64,000 nucleotides of DNA from Hemileia vastatrix (GCA_030280995.1 JASXTE010000004.1:12763501-12827500); one strand, 5' to 3'. Shown: positions 11,786-24,554, numbered from the stretch's first letter. Translations and numbers: made by a program. Notes: a model not told the origin generated them from the letters alone.

Positions 11786-12209
11786 TTGCTTTTTCTTTTT
11801 CTTTTTCTTTTTCTTTTTCTTTTTCTTTTTCTTTTTCTTTTTCTTTTTCTTTTTCTTTTTCTTTTTCTTTTTCTTTTTCTTTTTCTTTTTCTTTTTCTTT
11901 TTCTTTTTCTTTTTCTTTTTCTTTTTCTTTTTCTTTTTCTTTTTCTTTTTCTTTTTCTTTTTCTTTTTCTTTTTCTTTTTCTTTTTCTTTTTCTTTTTCT
12001 TTTTCTTTTTCTTTTTCTTTTTCTTTTTCTTTTTCTTTTTCTTTTTCTTTTTCTTTTTCTTTTTCTTTTTCTTTTTCTTTTTCTTTTTCTTTTTCTTTTT
12101 CTTTTTCTTTTTCTTTTTCTTTTTCTTTTTCTTTTTCTTTTTCTTTTTCTTTTTCTTTTTCTTTTTTCTTTTCTTTTTCTTTTTCTTTTTTCTTTTCTTT
12201 TTCTTTTTC
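11786..12209 (+). repeat. (CTTTTT)n hexanucleotide satellite
   Basis: About 70 nearly perfect copies of a TTTTTC hexamer, with a few seven-base slips near 12160-12200. Because 6 is a multiple of 3 all frames stay open, so the long Phe-, Leu/Phe- or Lys-only frames are artefacts. Confidence 0.98.
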
Positions 12210-12835
12210 ACTTTCATTTTCATTTTCATTTTCATTTTCATTTTCATTTTCATTTTCATTTTCATTTTCATTTTCATTTTCATTTTCATTTTCATTTTCA
12301 TTTTCATTTTCATTTTCATTTTCATTTTCATTTTCATTTTCATTTTCATTTTCATTTTCATTTTCATTTTCATTTTCATTTTCATTTTCATTTTCATTTT
12401 CATTTTCATTTTCATTTTCATTTTCATTTTCATTTTCATTTTCATTTTCATTTTCATTTTCATTTTCATTTTCATTTTCATTTTCATTTTCATTTTCATT
12501 TTCATTTTCATTTTCATTTTCATTTTCATTTTCATTTTCATTTTCATTTTCATTTTCATTTTCATTTTCATTTTCATTTTCATTTTCATTTTCATTTTCA
12601 TTTTCATTTTCATTTTCATTTTCATTTTCATTTTCATTTTCATTTTCATTTTCATTTTCATTTTCATTTTCATTTTCATTTTCATTTTCATTTTCATTTT
12701 CATTTTCATTTTCATTTTCATTTTCATTTTCATTTTCATTTTCATTTTCATTTTCATTTTCATTTTCATTTTCATTTTCATTTTCATTTTCATTTTAATT
12801 TTCATTTTCATTTTCATTTTCATTTTCACTTTCTT
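12210..12835 (+). repeat. (ATTTTC)n hexanucleotide satellite
   Basis: About 100 copies of TTTTCA follow directly on the TTTTTC tract. A single variant unit (TTTTAA for TTTTCA) is seen near 12795. Confidence 0.98.
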
Positions 12836-12889
12836 TTTTTCATTTATTTTGTCACTTTTTATTTCTTTTTTCATTTTTCTATTTTCATT

Positions 12890-13500
12890 TTAATTTTTAA
12901 TTTTTAGTTTTTAAATTTTTCATTTTTCATTTTCAATTTTTAATTTTTAAATTTTAAATTTAAATTTTAAATTTTAAATTTTAAATTTTTAATTTTTAAT
13001 TTTTAATTTTTAATTTTTAATTTTTAATTTTTAATTTTTAATTTTTAATTTTTAATTTTTAATTTTTAATTTTTAATTCTTAATTTTTAATTTTTAATTT
13101 TTAATTTTTAATTTTTAATTTTTAATTTTTAATTTTTAATTTTTAATTTTTAAATTTTAAATTTTAAATTTTAAATTTAAATTTTTAATTTTTAATTTTT
13201 AATTTTTAATTTTTAATTTTTAATTTTTAAATTTTAAATTTTAAATTTTAATTTTTAATTTTTAATTTTTAATTTTTAATTTTTAATTTTTAATTTTTAA
13301 TTTTTAATTTTTAATTTTTAATTTTTAATTTTTAATTTTTAATTTTTAATTTTTAATTTTTAATTTTTAATTTTTAATTTTTAATTTTTAATTTTTAATT
13401 TTTAATTTTTAATTTTTAATTTTTAATTTTTAATTTTTAATTTTTAATTTTTAATTTTTAATTTTTAACTTTTAACTTTTAACTTTTAATTTTTAATTTT
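12890..13500 (+). repeat. (AATTTTT)n heptanucleotide satellite
   Basis: Mostly seven-base AATTTTT units with two islands of AAATTTT (about 12945-12985 and 13150-13250) and a short AACTTTT island near 13465-13490. Confidence 0.97.
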
Positions 13501-14294
13501 TCATGTTGCTTTTTGCTCTTTTTATTTTTCATTTTTTCATTTTTTGGAAATTTTGGCAACCTTTTTAAAAAAATTTACCAACTTTTGGACTATTTCTTCC
13601 CAGTAGTTTGAGGAAAGCTTTTGAGGTATTTTTTCCAATTTTCATTGTTTTCTTATTTTAGATTGATTTTATTTGTATTTTTAGATAAAAATGACTTTAA
13701 ATCTAGAGTTGGTCAACACAATCCATATGGTAAGAAAAGAAGGTGATGTAAATTATTAAACATTGGGTAGGCCACAAGAATATGGGGTTTAAAATAGGTT
13801 GTCAAGTTTTATTTTTATTTTCATCAATTATAACTTAAAAATTCATATATGATACTGTATGTACTTAAATCAATGAGCCATCAGGCTATATACCATATAA
13901 TGATTGTAATGGTTACATTTATTTTCCTCATGAGGTTCATATAAACACTTGTGTTTCATTTCATTGACTTTTGTCTCAGATGATTTCCATTCACATTTTT
14001 ACTACAATTTTCATTATTATAAATTTGTTAATTATCTTATATGACTTGTTTACATTTTAATTTATGAAACAAATTTTCAACTTTTTGAAATCTAAGCACT
14101 TGCTTCAATAAATTTCATGGGAGAGTATTGAATTTTTTAATTTTTAATTTTATTTTTTCAAAATTTTTTTTTGACTAAGGCATTTTTTTTGATCCCCAAC
14201 CCCTGCTATGGTAAATAAAGGAGGGGGGTATTGCCAAAAAAAAGTTGAATTAAAATCTTGTTGACTTTAAATTTTTTTTGGTGATCTGTACCAT

Positions 14295-14610
14295 CTAAGG
14301 ATGAGGATAGTATTTGTGAGCAAGTAAAAAGAAGTGATGAATCAGATAAAAAAAGAAAAATTTATAAATGTATTTGAGAGAAAGGTTGAAAGGATTTTTG
14401 AGGAAGTAAAACCAAGATTATTAAATATCAGTAGTTTAGTTAGAAAAAAATAAATTTCAACAGAAAAGTTTAAATGTCTAAGTAAGGAGATACAAGAATT
14501 TTTGGAAGAATTTCATTTTGATATTAAAGAAGAAATCTTAGAAAGAAATTTATTAATAGTTATTGAAATTCAACCCAGTAAAGCAAGCAACTCTTAAATA
14601 TCAGCATTGA
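14295..14610 (+). other. Charged open stretch, unrecognised
   Basis: The plus strand can be read, across one stop, as a helical Lys/Glu-rich segment with FERKVERIFEEVKPRLL and EIQEFLEEFHFDIKEEILER, ending before a GTAAGT at about 14630. It looks more protein-like than its surroundings, but I do not recognise a family and it may be part of the remnant transposon's cargo. Confidence 0.25.
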
Positions 14611-14659
14611 ACTTATTTGAATTAACACAGGTAAGTGAACAAGCTTGGTTTCTTTATAT

Positions 14660-15215
14660 TTAAGAATCAAGTTGCTTCATTTTTAATTCATTGACTTGTA
14701 ACTGAATTTTAGCATTCTCCAATTGAAATTCATTATTTTTAAGTTTTTTTTCATTCTCCCTTTGATACATAACCTTGAATCATGTAGATTTAATAGGCAA
14801 TAAAAAAATTTCAAGCTTACTACTATGAGCAGATTGAGCTCAGCAGTTTTTTCTTTAAATTCAGGAGAGTCAAGTTAAGTAACTAAAGGAAATTCTTGAT
14901 TATTTATATGACACTCAAAAATTTTTGGACCTTGATATATGTGCAAGGGGTCTACATTGGGCCTTTGTCCAAAGAGTTCATTCATTTGATCACAGAGAGG
15001 ACACATAGAGTTGAGTTTTTCAGAAAAAGATGAGATTTAATCTTTCTCATCATCTTTGGTAACTCCAAACCCAGTTGAAGAAGAAGCCATTCTATTTTCT
15101 AGTATTTTGCTTCATAGTTTTTAAACCTTTCCCTCATTTTCTTTATTTTCAAATCCATCTTAGCTCTAGTTTTTGATTTCAACCCCATTTCCTTTTAATT
15201 AAAGTAACTTAATTT
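14660..15215 (-). pseudogene. Myb/SANT-like ORF2 remnant
   Basis: On the minus strand, broken by stops and frame changes, I read MRERFKNYEAKY, ASSSTGFGVTKDDE, FSEKLNSMCPLCDQMNELFG and a C-terminal coil (NEFQLENAKIQLQVNELKMK). The order and motifs match ORF2 of E2 and H1. It is clearly non-functional. Confidence 0.75.
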
Positions 15216-16194
15216 TAAGATGGTTGAACAACCAACTTGAGTGGACTTTGCAAAATGTTAAAAGGATAGAAATTTGAGCAGAAAAAATCAATAAAGAAAG
15301 GAATCAAAAGATAATAGACTTACTTTGGTGTGAAAGAGAATGATCTGATTCAGAAAATACTGGAGAAGAGATGCTACATATAGTATAAAGGCTAGTAGTG
15401 AAGTAAGGTGATGTGCAGTTGATTGGGAAGATTTGGGTATTGGTGGGATGAATTATAACTTAGAAAGCTGTACAAAAGTAGAATATATTTGGAACCATTT
15501 TTGTGACCCCAAGTACCAAATAATCTAATTTTAATGGAATTTTTATATGAAATTTTTTAAATGTAACCAGATAGGCATATTTGGTAAGTTTTGAGACCCC
15601 CTAATATTTTTTCCCAAATTTTTAAGTATTTTCTTATATTTAACACAATTAAAATTTGATTATTATAATGGTAGAATGTTTTTTGTCATGACTCAAATTT
15701 TCTATTGTATATTTCTCATACAAAATGTTATATAGAAGTTTTTTTATGAATAAAATGATAAAATTCTAAATAAATGAATTTTAACAATTTAATAGAGTCC
15801 TTGAATATTAAAAAATCCTAAAATTTTATGTTGAAAACTTCTTTTCACATGGTGAAACTACATACAATTTCTGATTTCAATGTCCAGGAAACTATTGGCT
15901 GATTTTTCTATAAGATAATGAAGAAGAGGAGGAAGAAGAATAAGAAGAAAGGGAAGAACAAAGAGAGGGAATGAGATGATAACAAACAAAAGAGAAATAA
16001 CAACAGTATGTGGAAAGGGATTCTCAAGGGTGAAACTAGAAAGTAATATTTAATTTTCTCTACTTGATTTTTATTTTTCAAATTATTATATTCTGAGCTC
16101 TTATAACAAACTTATTATTTATATTTAGTAACTACTTGATAATTCATGGTTCAAGAAAGCCCCACGTAATTAAATAAAATAATAAATAGAAATA

Positions 16195-16440
16195 TAAAAA
16201 ATAATAATTTTTTTTTAAATGAATGGTAGTATATAAGTGATGAGGCCACAGGGGGATAAGCAAGGTTCTTTTATAGGCAAAGGGGCTCTCTGAAGTGCCA
16301 CAATAAGACAAAAAATAAAATTTACCTACAATTGATAATCTCTAAGGGGTGAATATCACATATTTCACTAAAACACATACATAAGAGCCCATATTTCAAC
16401 ATAATATTTCCCCCCTGTATATTAAAAATTAATAAGTGTG
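16195..16440 (-). repeat. Possible LTR remnant
   Basis: The minus strand contains a TATA-like GCCTATAAAAGAACC resembling the promoter region of LTR A, with little else alignable by eye. Tentative. Confidence 0.25.
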
Positions 16441-16485
16441 AGATATGTAAAATGTAACTAATTTTAATCAAAATATATGTACTAT

Positions 16486-16530
16486 CACCACACAATATGG
16501 GGGGGCAGACTTGCTAGCAAGTCAACAACC
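16486..16530 (+). repeat. Orphan end of MITE family M1
   Basis: CACCACACAATATGGGGG followed by GACTTGCTAGCAAGTC is the M1 terminus, but no partner end is found downstream. It is a truncated copy or a member of a longer related element. Confidence 0.65.
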
Positions 16531-18228
16531 TTGAAACTAAATTCATATCTAATTTTGCACACATTGAGGTAGTTATGAAACAATAAGGAATAAAGTGTGA
16601 AAATACATTGAAACTCTGATGAAGCTAGCTTGATTATTTATTGAAGTACATGGAACATTTTTTGAAAAAATGTTGAAGCATTAATAACACAATTTTGAAA
16701 TGGTATGTTGGAATCAGCCCTCCCTACAGCTAAGCCAGTCTGGAAAGCTACAAAATGTTTGCAATAATCTTATACTTTGTTGCATGTAAAGCTAGACACA
16801 TCCCAGTTTAAATTGAAGAAAAGTGATCTTAAATGTTCAAATAATTTTACTATATTTTTAATGTATGGTGAAAATTATAAGGCACTATAGTAAATCATTC
16901 AAGAAAAATATTTTAGGAATTAATATCTTCCATTAAATTTCCCCAGTAATAATTTGAAACAAAAATTTAATTCTACTTATTCAAAAAGATTTTATTAACC
17001 ATTATTATTATTTAAAATATCTGAAAAATGTAAAACAACTATAAAATTGAAGGGATTAATACTTTGGTGATAAAACTAAGCTCTAATATAAATATCTATT
17101 CTGTTTTCTATTCAATAAATTAAAAAGATATGCACGTAATAGTATTTTTTTCCAATATATTAACCCTTTATCTTCAAAATATGATAAAAGAAAGACATAA
17201 AATGAAATTTTATTAGAATGAATAGTATAAATTGGCTTGTTAGATTTCAATTTTTTTATGTTTATTCCATTCTTATATCTGTGCTATATAACATATTTCT
17301 CATGTTCTATTATTAATTTATTTTATAGAACACTATTACTTACCTCTCCATTCCTACCTTCTGTCTTACATAAATATTTATCTTCAATATTATTCCCCTG
17401 TAAAAAATTCTTTTTCTTTTCTCTCAACAAAATTATTTCCATAACTTTAAAACCTTCCATCTGCTATCAAACACTCTCTGACCCTTCAAAAGCATCCCTA
17501 CCCCTTTCCAATTCTTCTTATCCCTATTTATCACTTCACCAGACCTTTATTCCTGCTATAGCTCATAGAAACCAAGAGGAATTTTTTGAGAAGGAAATGA
17601 AATAGGATTGATAAGAAGGTAAGTGTAGAAAAAGGCAAATAGTGATGATAAAAATTGAAGATATGGGTTGAAAAAAAAAGTAGAGAGGGAAGTAAAATGG
17701 GTTTAAAGAGGCCATAAATATAATTGAGGATAAAAAAAGGGATCAAAATTTATTTGATTGTTGATTGAAGGGTATCGGAAGGAGTAGGGAGAAATTTTTT
17801 GGGACAAGAACCAGCTTAAGATTTGTGGGATAGGGAGTGAAAGAAAAAGGAGGAGAGAAAAGCAAAAGGTGAAAGGAAGGTAGAAAAATATTTGTTGAGA
17901 AAATATGATCAAATATAAAGGTGCTAGTAAGAGTGAGAAAGTTAGAAAAATTTGTTGGAAAAAATTGAAATAAGATTTTTTTAAAAATAAGAGGGTGGAT
18001 GCTATTGTATAAACAAACATCAAAATTCACATTCATCTTATATTTCTAACTACAGAAGCAGCTTTATTTCAATCATATCAATACTGAGTTATGGCCTTAA
18101 ATTCTTCACCCTGTTATACTAAAGTAAAGACCTCCATTTTAAATTTAACTGAAATTATATTCTAGTTTAAGGCTTTGTATAGATCTTCATTAATTCAAGA
18201 TACATAATTTTTTACTACTTACATCAAT
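16531..18228. other. AT-rich stretch without supported gene
   Basis: Open frames at 17237-17605 (plus) and 17703-18036 (minus) are rich in Phe, Leu and Ser because of pyrimidine-rich strand bias. I see no family signature. Confidence 0.45.
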
Positions 18229-19465
18229 AATAGGGGGTATCAAAGCTGACTAATCCGCAATTAGGGATCAGAAATTTTTTTTCTCCAAATCCGACATTAT
18301 TGATTGTAAAAGATTCTTATCCACTAGCCCTGGGGCTAGTGGATAAGGAATCCACAATAATGCATTATCCTGCCTCTTATACCCCAATTCCTATTCCTAA
18401 TTCCTAATCCCAAACTCATCACATCCATGATGGATTTTTAAGAAATTCACATAACTTATAATTGCTGATGCCATCCTTAAGTCTTTCCTCACTCTATGCT
18501 GCTTAATTTTGGTGGTCAACACTTAAAGTTTTTTTCTATCTACACACCCCAACTGCACATTTGGCAGTGAATTCCCACCTCCCTCATCACTTAAGCCTTC
18601 CACTAACAACTATGAAACACCTCTCTACTAGGCAGCTACTTCACTCAACTATGAATGCTATCCCCCCTCTCTCAGAACTCTTTTCTAATCCCTTGGTCTC
18701 AATCTTCTCATCTTAACTCTCCTTAGCTGTCAACATCTTATTCCTCATCTCCCCCTCCTATATATCCTTCCACTGTAAGTTGAGTTTCCTTGATCTTTCC
18801 CTCTGGGTGCTAAGACTTGCTCTTCCCCTTCCCCTTCCACTTCTACCTCCCCTCCACTCCCCTCCCTTCTCCTTTCTACCCTCTTTCTTCCTTCCCTTCC
18901 CTTCCCATCCCTCCCTTCCCCACTTCACTGTTTTTCCAAGCCATTAATAAAATACATAAATAAATAAATAACCCACCCATAAATTAAATTGTGAAAATAA
19001 AATGTCACAACTCAACATAAAATCTTGTCACCTTCATTCATCTTTGTCTTGTGGGAGGCTGTTGTGGAAGCAATGGATGCTCTTGCTTCTGTTCTTCTCT
19101 TGATGATCTTCCCTCTTGTAACTAAGCTAAAATACTACTGCTACCCTCTTGTGTTTTTTTATCTGGCAATTGGGGTGTGAATCTTACATGTTTTTCCTCC
19201 TCAGTATTGCTTGTAATTGACTTGTTAACCCCCCATCCCTTTTCACTCTTCACCTTTCTTATTTTGTTTTTTGCTTCTTGTATCTCCTCCAAACCTCCCT
19301 TTTAATTTTTTCTCTCTTATATCCTCTCTCCCCACCCTCCTCCTCTCTCTCTCTCACACACACTCAAATTATGACCTACAAATCATGACACTTATACTGA
19401 CTCTCATTTTTTTTAAATCTCCATTTTAGCTGTCATCTTGTTATCCATCCTCTCCAAGGTGTTCT

Positions 19466-21523
19466 TTGTTGATAGAGTCTCTACTTCCACTTGTTACACC
19501 TCCTAGGGGTCACTCTGCTCTTTGTCAGTTTGTGTTGGAGCCATTCTCTCAGCTCAGCCCTTCTCCATCTTGCTCCTGTCACTCATCTCCTCTTTCACAA
19601 TCAAAATGGCTCAATGCCCCACACCCTCATTTATCCCTATCTTTACCTCTTTCAAAAAAGTGCTCCAATCCTTCCTGTGTGGTCATCTCACCACAGAGTG
19701 AATCTCTTATCTCTGAAACTTTGGATATCATACCATCTCCTGCGGCTGATTTCTTGTCTGCATTCAGCAATCCTCTCAGGACTCCATATAGCACATCTTC
19801 TTGTCTCCAATCTCATCCTATCTTACAACCACAATTGCCCTATGACAAGGCTTATGTTGATGGTCTCAAAATTGATAGATATATATTGGGTGCAGTCATT
19901 AGCAGCAGCAGATTTTTGATCGTTCTCCAAGATTCCAAAATCAATACCAGTGCACAACTTGCTGTTAAAATCATAAATCATCCTTCTTCTCAACTTTCAG
20001 TCCCCTCCCCACTTCTACAACTTGATTCTTCTCCCATGCCAGTTTATTGTGAAGATTCTCCCCCTCTGTTGGGTGGGTTTTGTGACAGGTCTTGTTCCAC
20101 CCCTGCTCCATTTTCTTCTCATCTGGTCTGTTCGGTTCATTTGCCCATGCCAGTAGCCACTTCCAAAGTGATGGCCTCTTCCCTCCTAAATAATGAAATT
20201 GAGCTTTGGTCATCTATTTCTCCTCATGCTCACATTGTCCCTCTGACCAGTTTTGTTATTTGTCTGGAATCAACCTTTTTATTCATTTCCCTTTGTCCCA
20301 GAGGTAATCTACTCAAAATCATCAATCATTATTGTAACCACTCTCATTGTGGAGAAGGAGTTTTTTGGTCTGGTTTGAATATTGATTTGGTTAAAAAAAT
20401 ATTCAAGAAAATTGTTAAAGGCTTTCATTATCTTCACTCTGAAGCTTGGATTTTCCATAAAGATATTGAGCTTGAAAATATTTTGATTGATCAAGCCAGT
20501 AATTTTGGCATATTTGATTTTGGTCTTGCTTCTCCTATTCCTCTGATTGTATCTTCAAAATCAAAAACACCTACTGGTGGTGGTGGCAACAAGTCTTTAT
20601 TAAGTCTTTACCATACTTTACCTAGAATTGGTGAAAACAGTACCCCCCCTGCACTCCCTCATTCAGTTGCATCCTCCAATAGACCTTTTGATCAGCTGGA
20701 TGCATCATGGAATGGTGGAGCCAATTGACACTCCTCTGCCTCCCACCATCATCATCATCATCTTCCATATTCCAATTACTTTGCTAAATTTCCTCCAACA
20801 GCTTCTGGTTCTTTAGCTTACAATTCCCCAGAAGAAATGCAAAGTCCCAATCCTATACTGGATCCCTCAGTTGACATTTGGGCCTTGGGTTGTGTTTTGT
20901 ACCCTTTAATTGATGGTCACTTGCCTTTTCATTATGACTTTGAACCTAGACTGTACTTAAAAATCATGCTTGGTAAATGGAAACAAGAAACTGATCTTGA
21001 TGAAGAGATTCAAAAAGTCTTTGAAGGTTTTTTGGAAAAAGAAGTTTCTAATAGATGGTCAATAAATTCATTACTTGAATCTACCTGTATTTTTGGTTCT
21101 AATGAAGAAGAATCTTCCTGTGATTTATCTTCACCTAAATATCAATCTGGTTGTTTGAATGATAATTGTGAGAATATTTGGAGTATTATTTTGACTCAAG
21201 GTTTTGCTTGTTCAGATGAGATGGGGATTGAAATGAGGGATGGAGGCAGATCTGGAGAAGGAGGTGAAGGAGACATGAAAGATGATAAATCTTTGAGTAG
21301 AAGGAGAAAGAGCAGGAGGAGGAATAATAGTCATATGAATAGTATTTGTAATAGTTTTAGTAGTAGTTCTAGTAGTAGAAACAGTAGTAGTGACAGTAGT
21401 AGTGAAGGTAGAAGTAGCAACAGTAGTAGTAACTCTCAAGAACCTCACCAAATTTCATTGGATAAAATGATTGGTAGGATGGCTATTTGTAATTCAGTTT
21501 ATATTTCATCAAAAAATAAATAG
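19466..21523 (+). pseudogene. Ser/Thr protein kinase gene captured in E2, one stop
   Basis: One reading frame encodes a eukaryotic protein kinase domain. The ATP-binding part has KIDRYILGAVIS (about 19873) and AVKII with the Lys (about 19950). Then come NEIELW (helix C), YLHSEAWIFHKDIELENILI (about 20432-20491) with catalytic HKD, FDFGLA (about 20512), SPEE (about 20830) and DIWALGCVLYPLIDGHLPF (about 20874). The tail is Ser-rich, encoded by AGT repeats (about 21350-21440). A single in-frame TGA at 20726-20728 falls between DFG and SPEE. The usual Lys after HRD is Glu, and the Gly-rich loop is weak. No ATG precedes the domain in this frame, so a 5' exon is probably missing from my reading. 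It is a decayed gene or a pseudokinase; the kinase family is clear, the subfamily is not. Confidence 0.8.
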
Positions 21524-21539
21524 ATAAATAAAGCAACAG

Positions 21540-22030
21540 GCGAATAAATTGAAACTCTCTCAGTTCACCATGGACCACACCCAAACTATTGGATTCAAGA
21601 GTATCAGAATCAGTAGTAGGAGGAGGTGCAGGAGAAGGTTCACACTTATTCTCATGTGTTGTTCTTACAGTATTCATTGAAAAATTACAAAGTGAGCAAG
21701 ATTTTGAGTGATATAAATGACAAGCAAACCAATGGTTGATTTTGCCATACGGGTTTTGGTACAGGTTAGATTTTTCCAATCAAGTGGATGATTTGATACA
21801 AAAAATTAAGGAAAAAAGTCTGTCTGTCACTCTTTTTAACCTCACAAAAGCTCTTAGCATTACAGCTTTTTTTTTACCAAATTACTTCCTTCTTTTCCCT
21901 TGCTGATAGATTTGCAGTGGTCCAGCTCAAAAAGTTGACATCTAAGCATGTTTTTCCTGGCTTCACTGACAGCTCAGTCAAAGAATGTCAAATCAAACAA
22001 TTAACTCAAGAGATCACTCTGGTGAGCTTA
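21540..22030. other. Possible further captured coding fragments in E2
   Basis: The minus strand 21483-21779 has a Cys/His-bearing frame (HWFACHLYHSKSCSLCNF). The plus strand about 21900-22022 has an open stretch with DRFAVVQLKKLTSKHVFPGF that ends before a GTGAGC donor-like site. I recognise neither. Their composition resembles the adjacent kinase region more than the AT-rich spacers. Confidence 0.25.
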
Positions 22031-22079
22031 TTTATGTTTCATATCTTTGAAAAAAGATGATAATAATGTGACACAAGTC

Positions 22080-22330
22080 AGTCCTTAATATTGACTCAAA
22101 CTTTTTTTGTAATGTTGGGGGTAAAGGGGGGGCTTGAGGGGGTAAAGAGGGGGGTTTGAGGCAGCCAAGGAGGGGGTAAAACGTGGTTTTATAGGCATCC
22201 AAGAAGGGTTTATAGGGGGGAATTTGAGATTTTGGGGGGTTTTGAAGCAGTTTGGGGGGCATTTTGAAGCAAGAAAAAAAATACTAATCTCTGGTTTTTA
22301 ACTGTTTTTTACAAAAACCCCCCTGTTTCC
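22080..22330 (+). repeat. G-run-rich spacer
   Basis: Many runs of four to seven G (GGGGGTAAAGG, AGGGGGGTTTGAG) lie on the plus strand, resembling the spacer of H3 at 40620-41000. Potential G-quadruplex DNA; non-coding. Confidence 0.6.
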
Positions 22331-22339
22331 AAAATGAAT

Positions 22340-22895
22340 CAGGTAATTTAATTTTTTTGTTTGTCTTTGTTTTTGCAAATAATTATTCTGAAATTTACTG
22401 AATTCTTTTTTATTTTTATTTTTTATTTTTATAAATTGGATTGAAGGACATCAAGTGGTATTTCTGATAGCAGGTGAGTAATTTATTTTTTTTATTTTTT
22501 ATTTTTTTTGCAATTAAATTTACTGAATTTATTTTTATTTTATTTTTTTGGTGATTTTTTTTTCAAAAACTTTAGCTGGTATTTCCAAAACCATTCAGGA
22601 TTTTATTTTGATTTTTATGTTTTTGCTAATTATTTAACAATTATTTGTTTTTTTTGTTTCTTTTTAGAAATTTTTTTCAAGGATATTACTTGGTATTTCA
22701 AACATAATTCAGGTTTTTTATTTTGAAATTTTATTTTTTCAAAACTTTTTACTAATTTTTTTGCAATTTTTTTTTGTTTTTTTAACCAAAAAAAAGGTTT
22801 TCTTTTCAATTATTTTACTTATAATTTTTTATTTTTGGTTTTATATATATATATATTTTAATTTTAATTTTTTTGTTTTATTATTTTTTTTCCAG
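22340..22895 (+). repeat. Imperfect tandem repeat, T-rich
   Basis: Units of roughly 100-150 bp contain CAAGGATATTACTTGGTATTTC-like blocks (variants at about 22445, 22570, 22680 and 22895) and long T tracts. The last unit is interrupted by the solo LTR at 22905. Confidence 0.5.
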
Positions 22896-22904
22896 GATGT
22901 TGCT

Positions 22905-23712
22905 TGTCATGCGCCATGTGACACTCGAGGCAAAAGTAGCTCATTAAATCAATAAAATAGAAGTCTAAATACATACTCAAAGTGCAGAAAGCAATTCTAC
23001 ATAGCAACTGTGACTTTCCTTTGTGTACTCGCTATTTAACCGCGCTAGTATAAACTCTAAATCTAAATTAGTCAATCTCTCAATAGTGTGTCTCAGTCTT
23101 TTCCTCAATAAGCGACGCACAGCGCAATAGTCAATGTAATGGTGCACTAAAAGGTTTATTAAATGTCTGTGAGTTAGTAAAAGGGGTAGTGAGCATGGAC
23201 GGAATGGATAGTGGAGGATTAAAGGGTTAACAGATGTTAGTGAGGAGGGTCCAGGTGTAATGGATGTATTTTTTAATGGTCTGTGGTGTGCGGAATAGTG
23301 GATGGGTATGAGGTCAATGCGAGGAGGAGTAAAGGATATAAAAGGGGTTGGGATTTGGTTCAACATTATTTAGAATTAAATTATAAAACATATATATAGT
23401 TAATAGTGGTAAAGCTTTAGGTTAAATCATTATTATTGTATCTTTCCTTATTTTCTCAGTAATCACTTCTAAATCCCAAATCTTTGATTATTGAGTTTCC
23501 AACCCTTTGTGAGATTTCAAGAATTTAATATTACCTTTAAATTATATTAGAATTTTCCTCAAACATATCTCAAAGCAGTAGTTCATCCTTCGAATCATCT
23601 TCGAATCACTTCCTCAAAAATTTCCTCTATGTCTTGCCAAAGTTTCTAAACTCCTTTCTCCATCTCACTTCCAGGAACACCCTCAACCTTGTGCATAGGT
23701 CGTCCAGTGACA
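22905..23712 (+). mobile_element. Solo gypsy LTR C
   Basis: An 808-bp LTR starts TGTCATGCGCCATGTGACAC, ends GTCCAGTGACA, and has a perfect 5-bp duplication TTGCT (22900-22904 and 23713-23717). It shares long blocks with the gypsy 5' LTR split by H3 (37840-45328), including AGTTTCCAACCCTTTGTGAG and the AGGAACACCCTCAACCTTGTG block. It carries noticeably more CpG than that copy. A long minus-strand frame inside (22977-23366) is LTR sequence, not a gene. Confidence 0.9.
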
Positions 23713-23999
23713 TTGCTATGTAAAATTTAACTCACTCATCTTCATTATCATCAATTTCTTATGTCATTGTTTCAGTTTTCAATAATGTATACAAACCTCA
23801 ATTCATCTTAGAAGATCATTCATTTAATGGGAAAAAGGATGAAGTTTTTTTCTAACTTTCCGATTCTTTCTTCTTTTTTTTCTCATTTATTAATTTTTTT
23901 TTGTTTTAATTTTTATCTTTTTTAATTTTTTTTAATTTTCTATTTATTTTCCTTTTTTTCAATTTTATTTTTCCTTTTAAATTTTTTTTGCATTTGAAT

Positions 24000-24545
24000 T
24001 TGGATTTTTCTCTTGAAATTATTTTTTAAAGTTACATCAAAATAGTTCTCTGGTTTTATATGATGGTGCATCTGGCCTTAGGTCATTTTACTGGCTATTA
24101 TATAAAATATGAAAACTTGATTTGGACTGATGAAAATAATTGGTTGAAGATATTTTCATTTTTAATTTTTTTAATTTGATTTTGGATTTGTCTCTTCCAA
24201 TTATTTTTTAAAGTTACTTCAAGATAGATTACTGGTTTTATATAATGGTGCATCTGACCTTAGGTCATTCCACTGGCTATTATATAAAATAGGAAAATTT
24301 GATTGGAACTGGTGAAAATAATTGGTTGAAGAAATTTTCATTTTTAATTTTTTTTCATTTAATTTTGGATTTTTCTCTTCCAATTATTTTTTAAAGTTAC
24401 CTCAAGATTGATTACTGGTTTTATATAATGGCGCATCTGGCCTTAGGCTGTTCTACTGGCTATTATATAAAATAGGAAAACTTGATTGGGACTGGTGAAA
24501 ATAATTGGTTGATAAAATTTTCATTTTTAAATTTTTTTCCATTTA
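24000..24545 (+). repeat. Tandem repeat, about 183-bp period, three copies
   Basis: Three copies are marked by AAAGTTACxTCAA near 24029, 24210 and 24395. Each has a GGTTTTATATxATGG block, a GGCCTTAGG block and a GGCTATTATATAAAATA block. They lie within E2, between the solo LTR and ORF2. Confidence 0.85.
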
Positions 24546-24554
24546 ATTTCTTTG

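Larger units (their letters stand above)
13600..15602 (-). mobile_element. Decayed Harbinger-like remnant
   Basis: The right end reads TTTTGAGACCCCCT and is followed by AAT, matching the AGGGGGT-type end of the H/E families. An ORF2 remnant lies just inside it on the minus strand. At about 14200-14290 is the internal motif (GGGGGGTATTGCCAAA .. TTTGGTGATC) shared by E2, H2 and H3. I cannot find a left end; it may have been lost where the microsatellites begin. The left coordinate is therefore a guess. Confidence 0.55.

Noticed and set aside
11682..12907. Three long open frames of about 380-400 codons on both strands
   Set aside because: They are six-base repeats read as Phe-Phe, Leu-Phe, His-Phe or Lys-Met strings; all frames stay open because the unit length is a multiple of three.
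17237..18036. Phe/Leu/Ser-rich frames on both strands suggesting a membrane protein
   Set aside because: Composition follows pyrimidine bias; no start context, introns or motif support.
22977..23366. 129-codon minus-strand frame
   Set aside because: It lies entirely within solo LTR C, and the homologous 5' LTR at 37840 does not keep it open.
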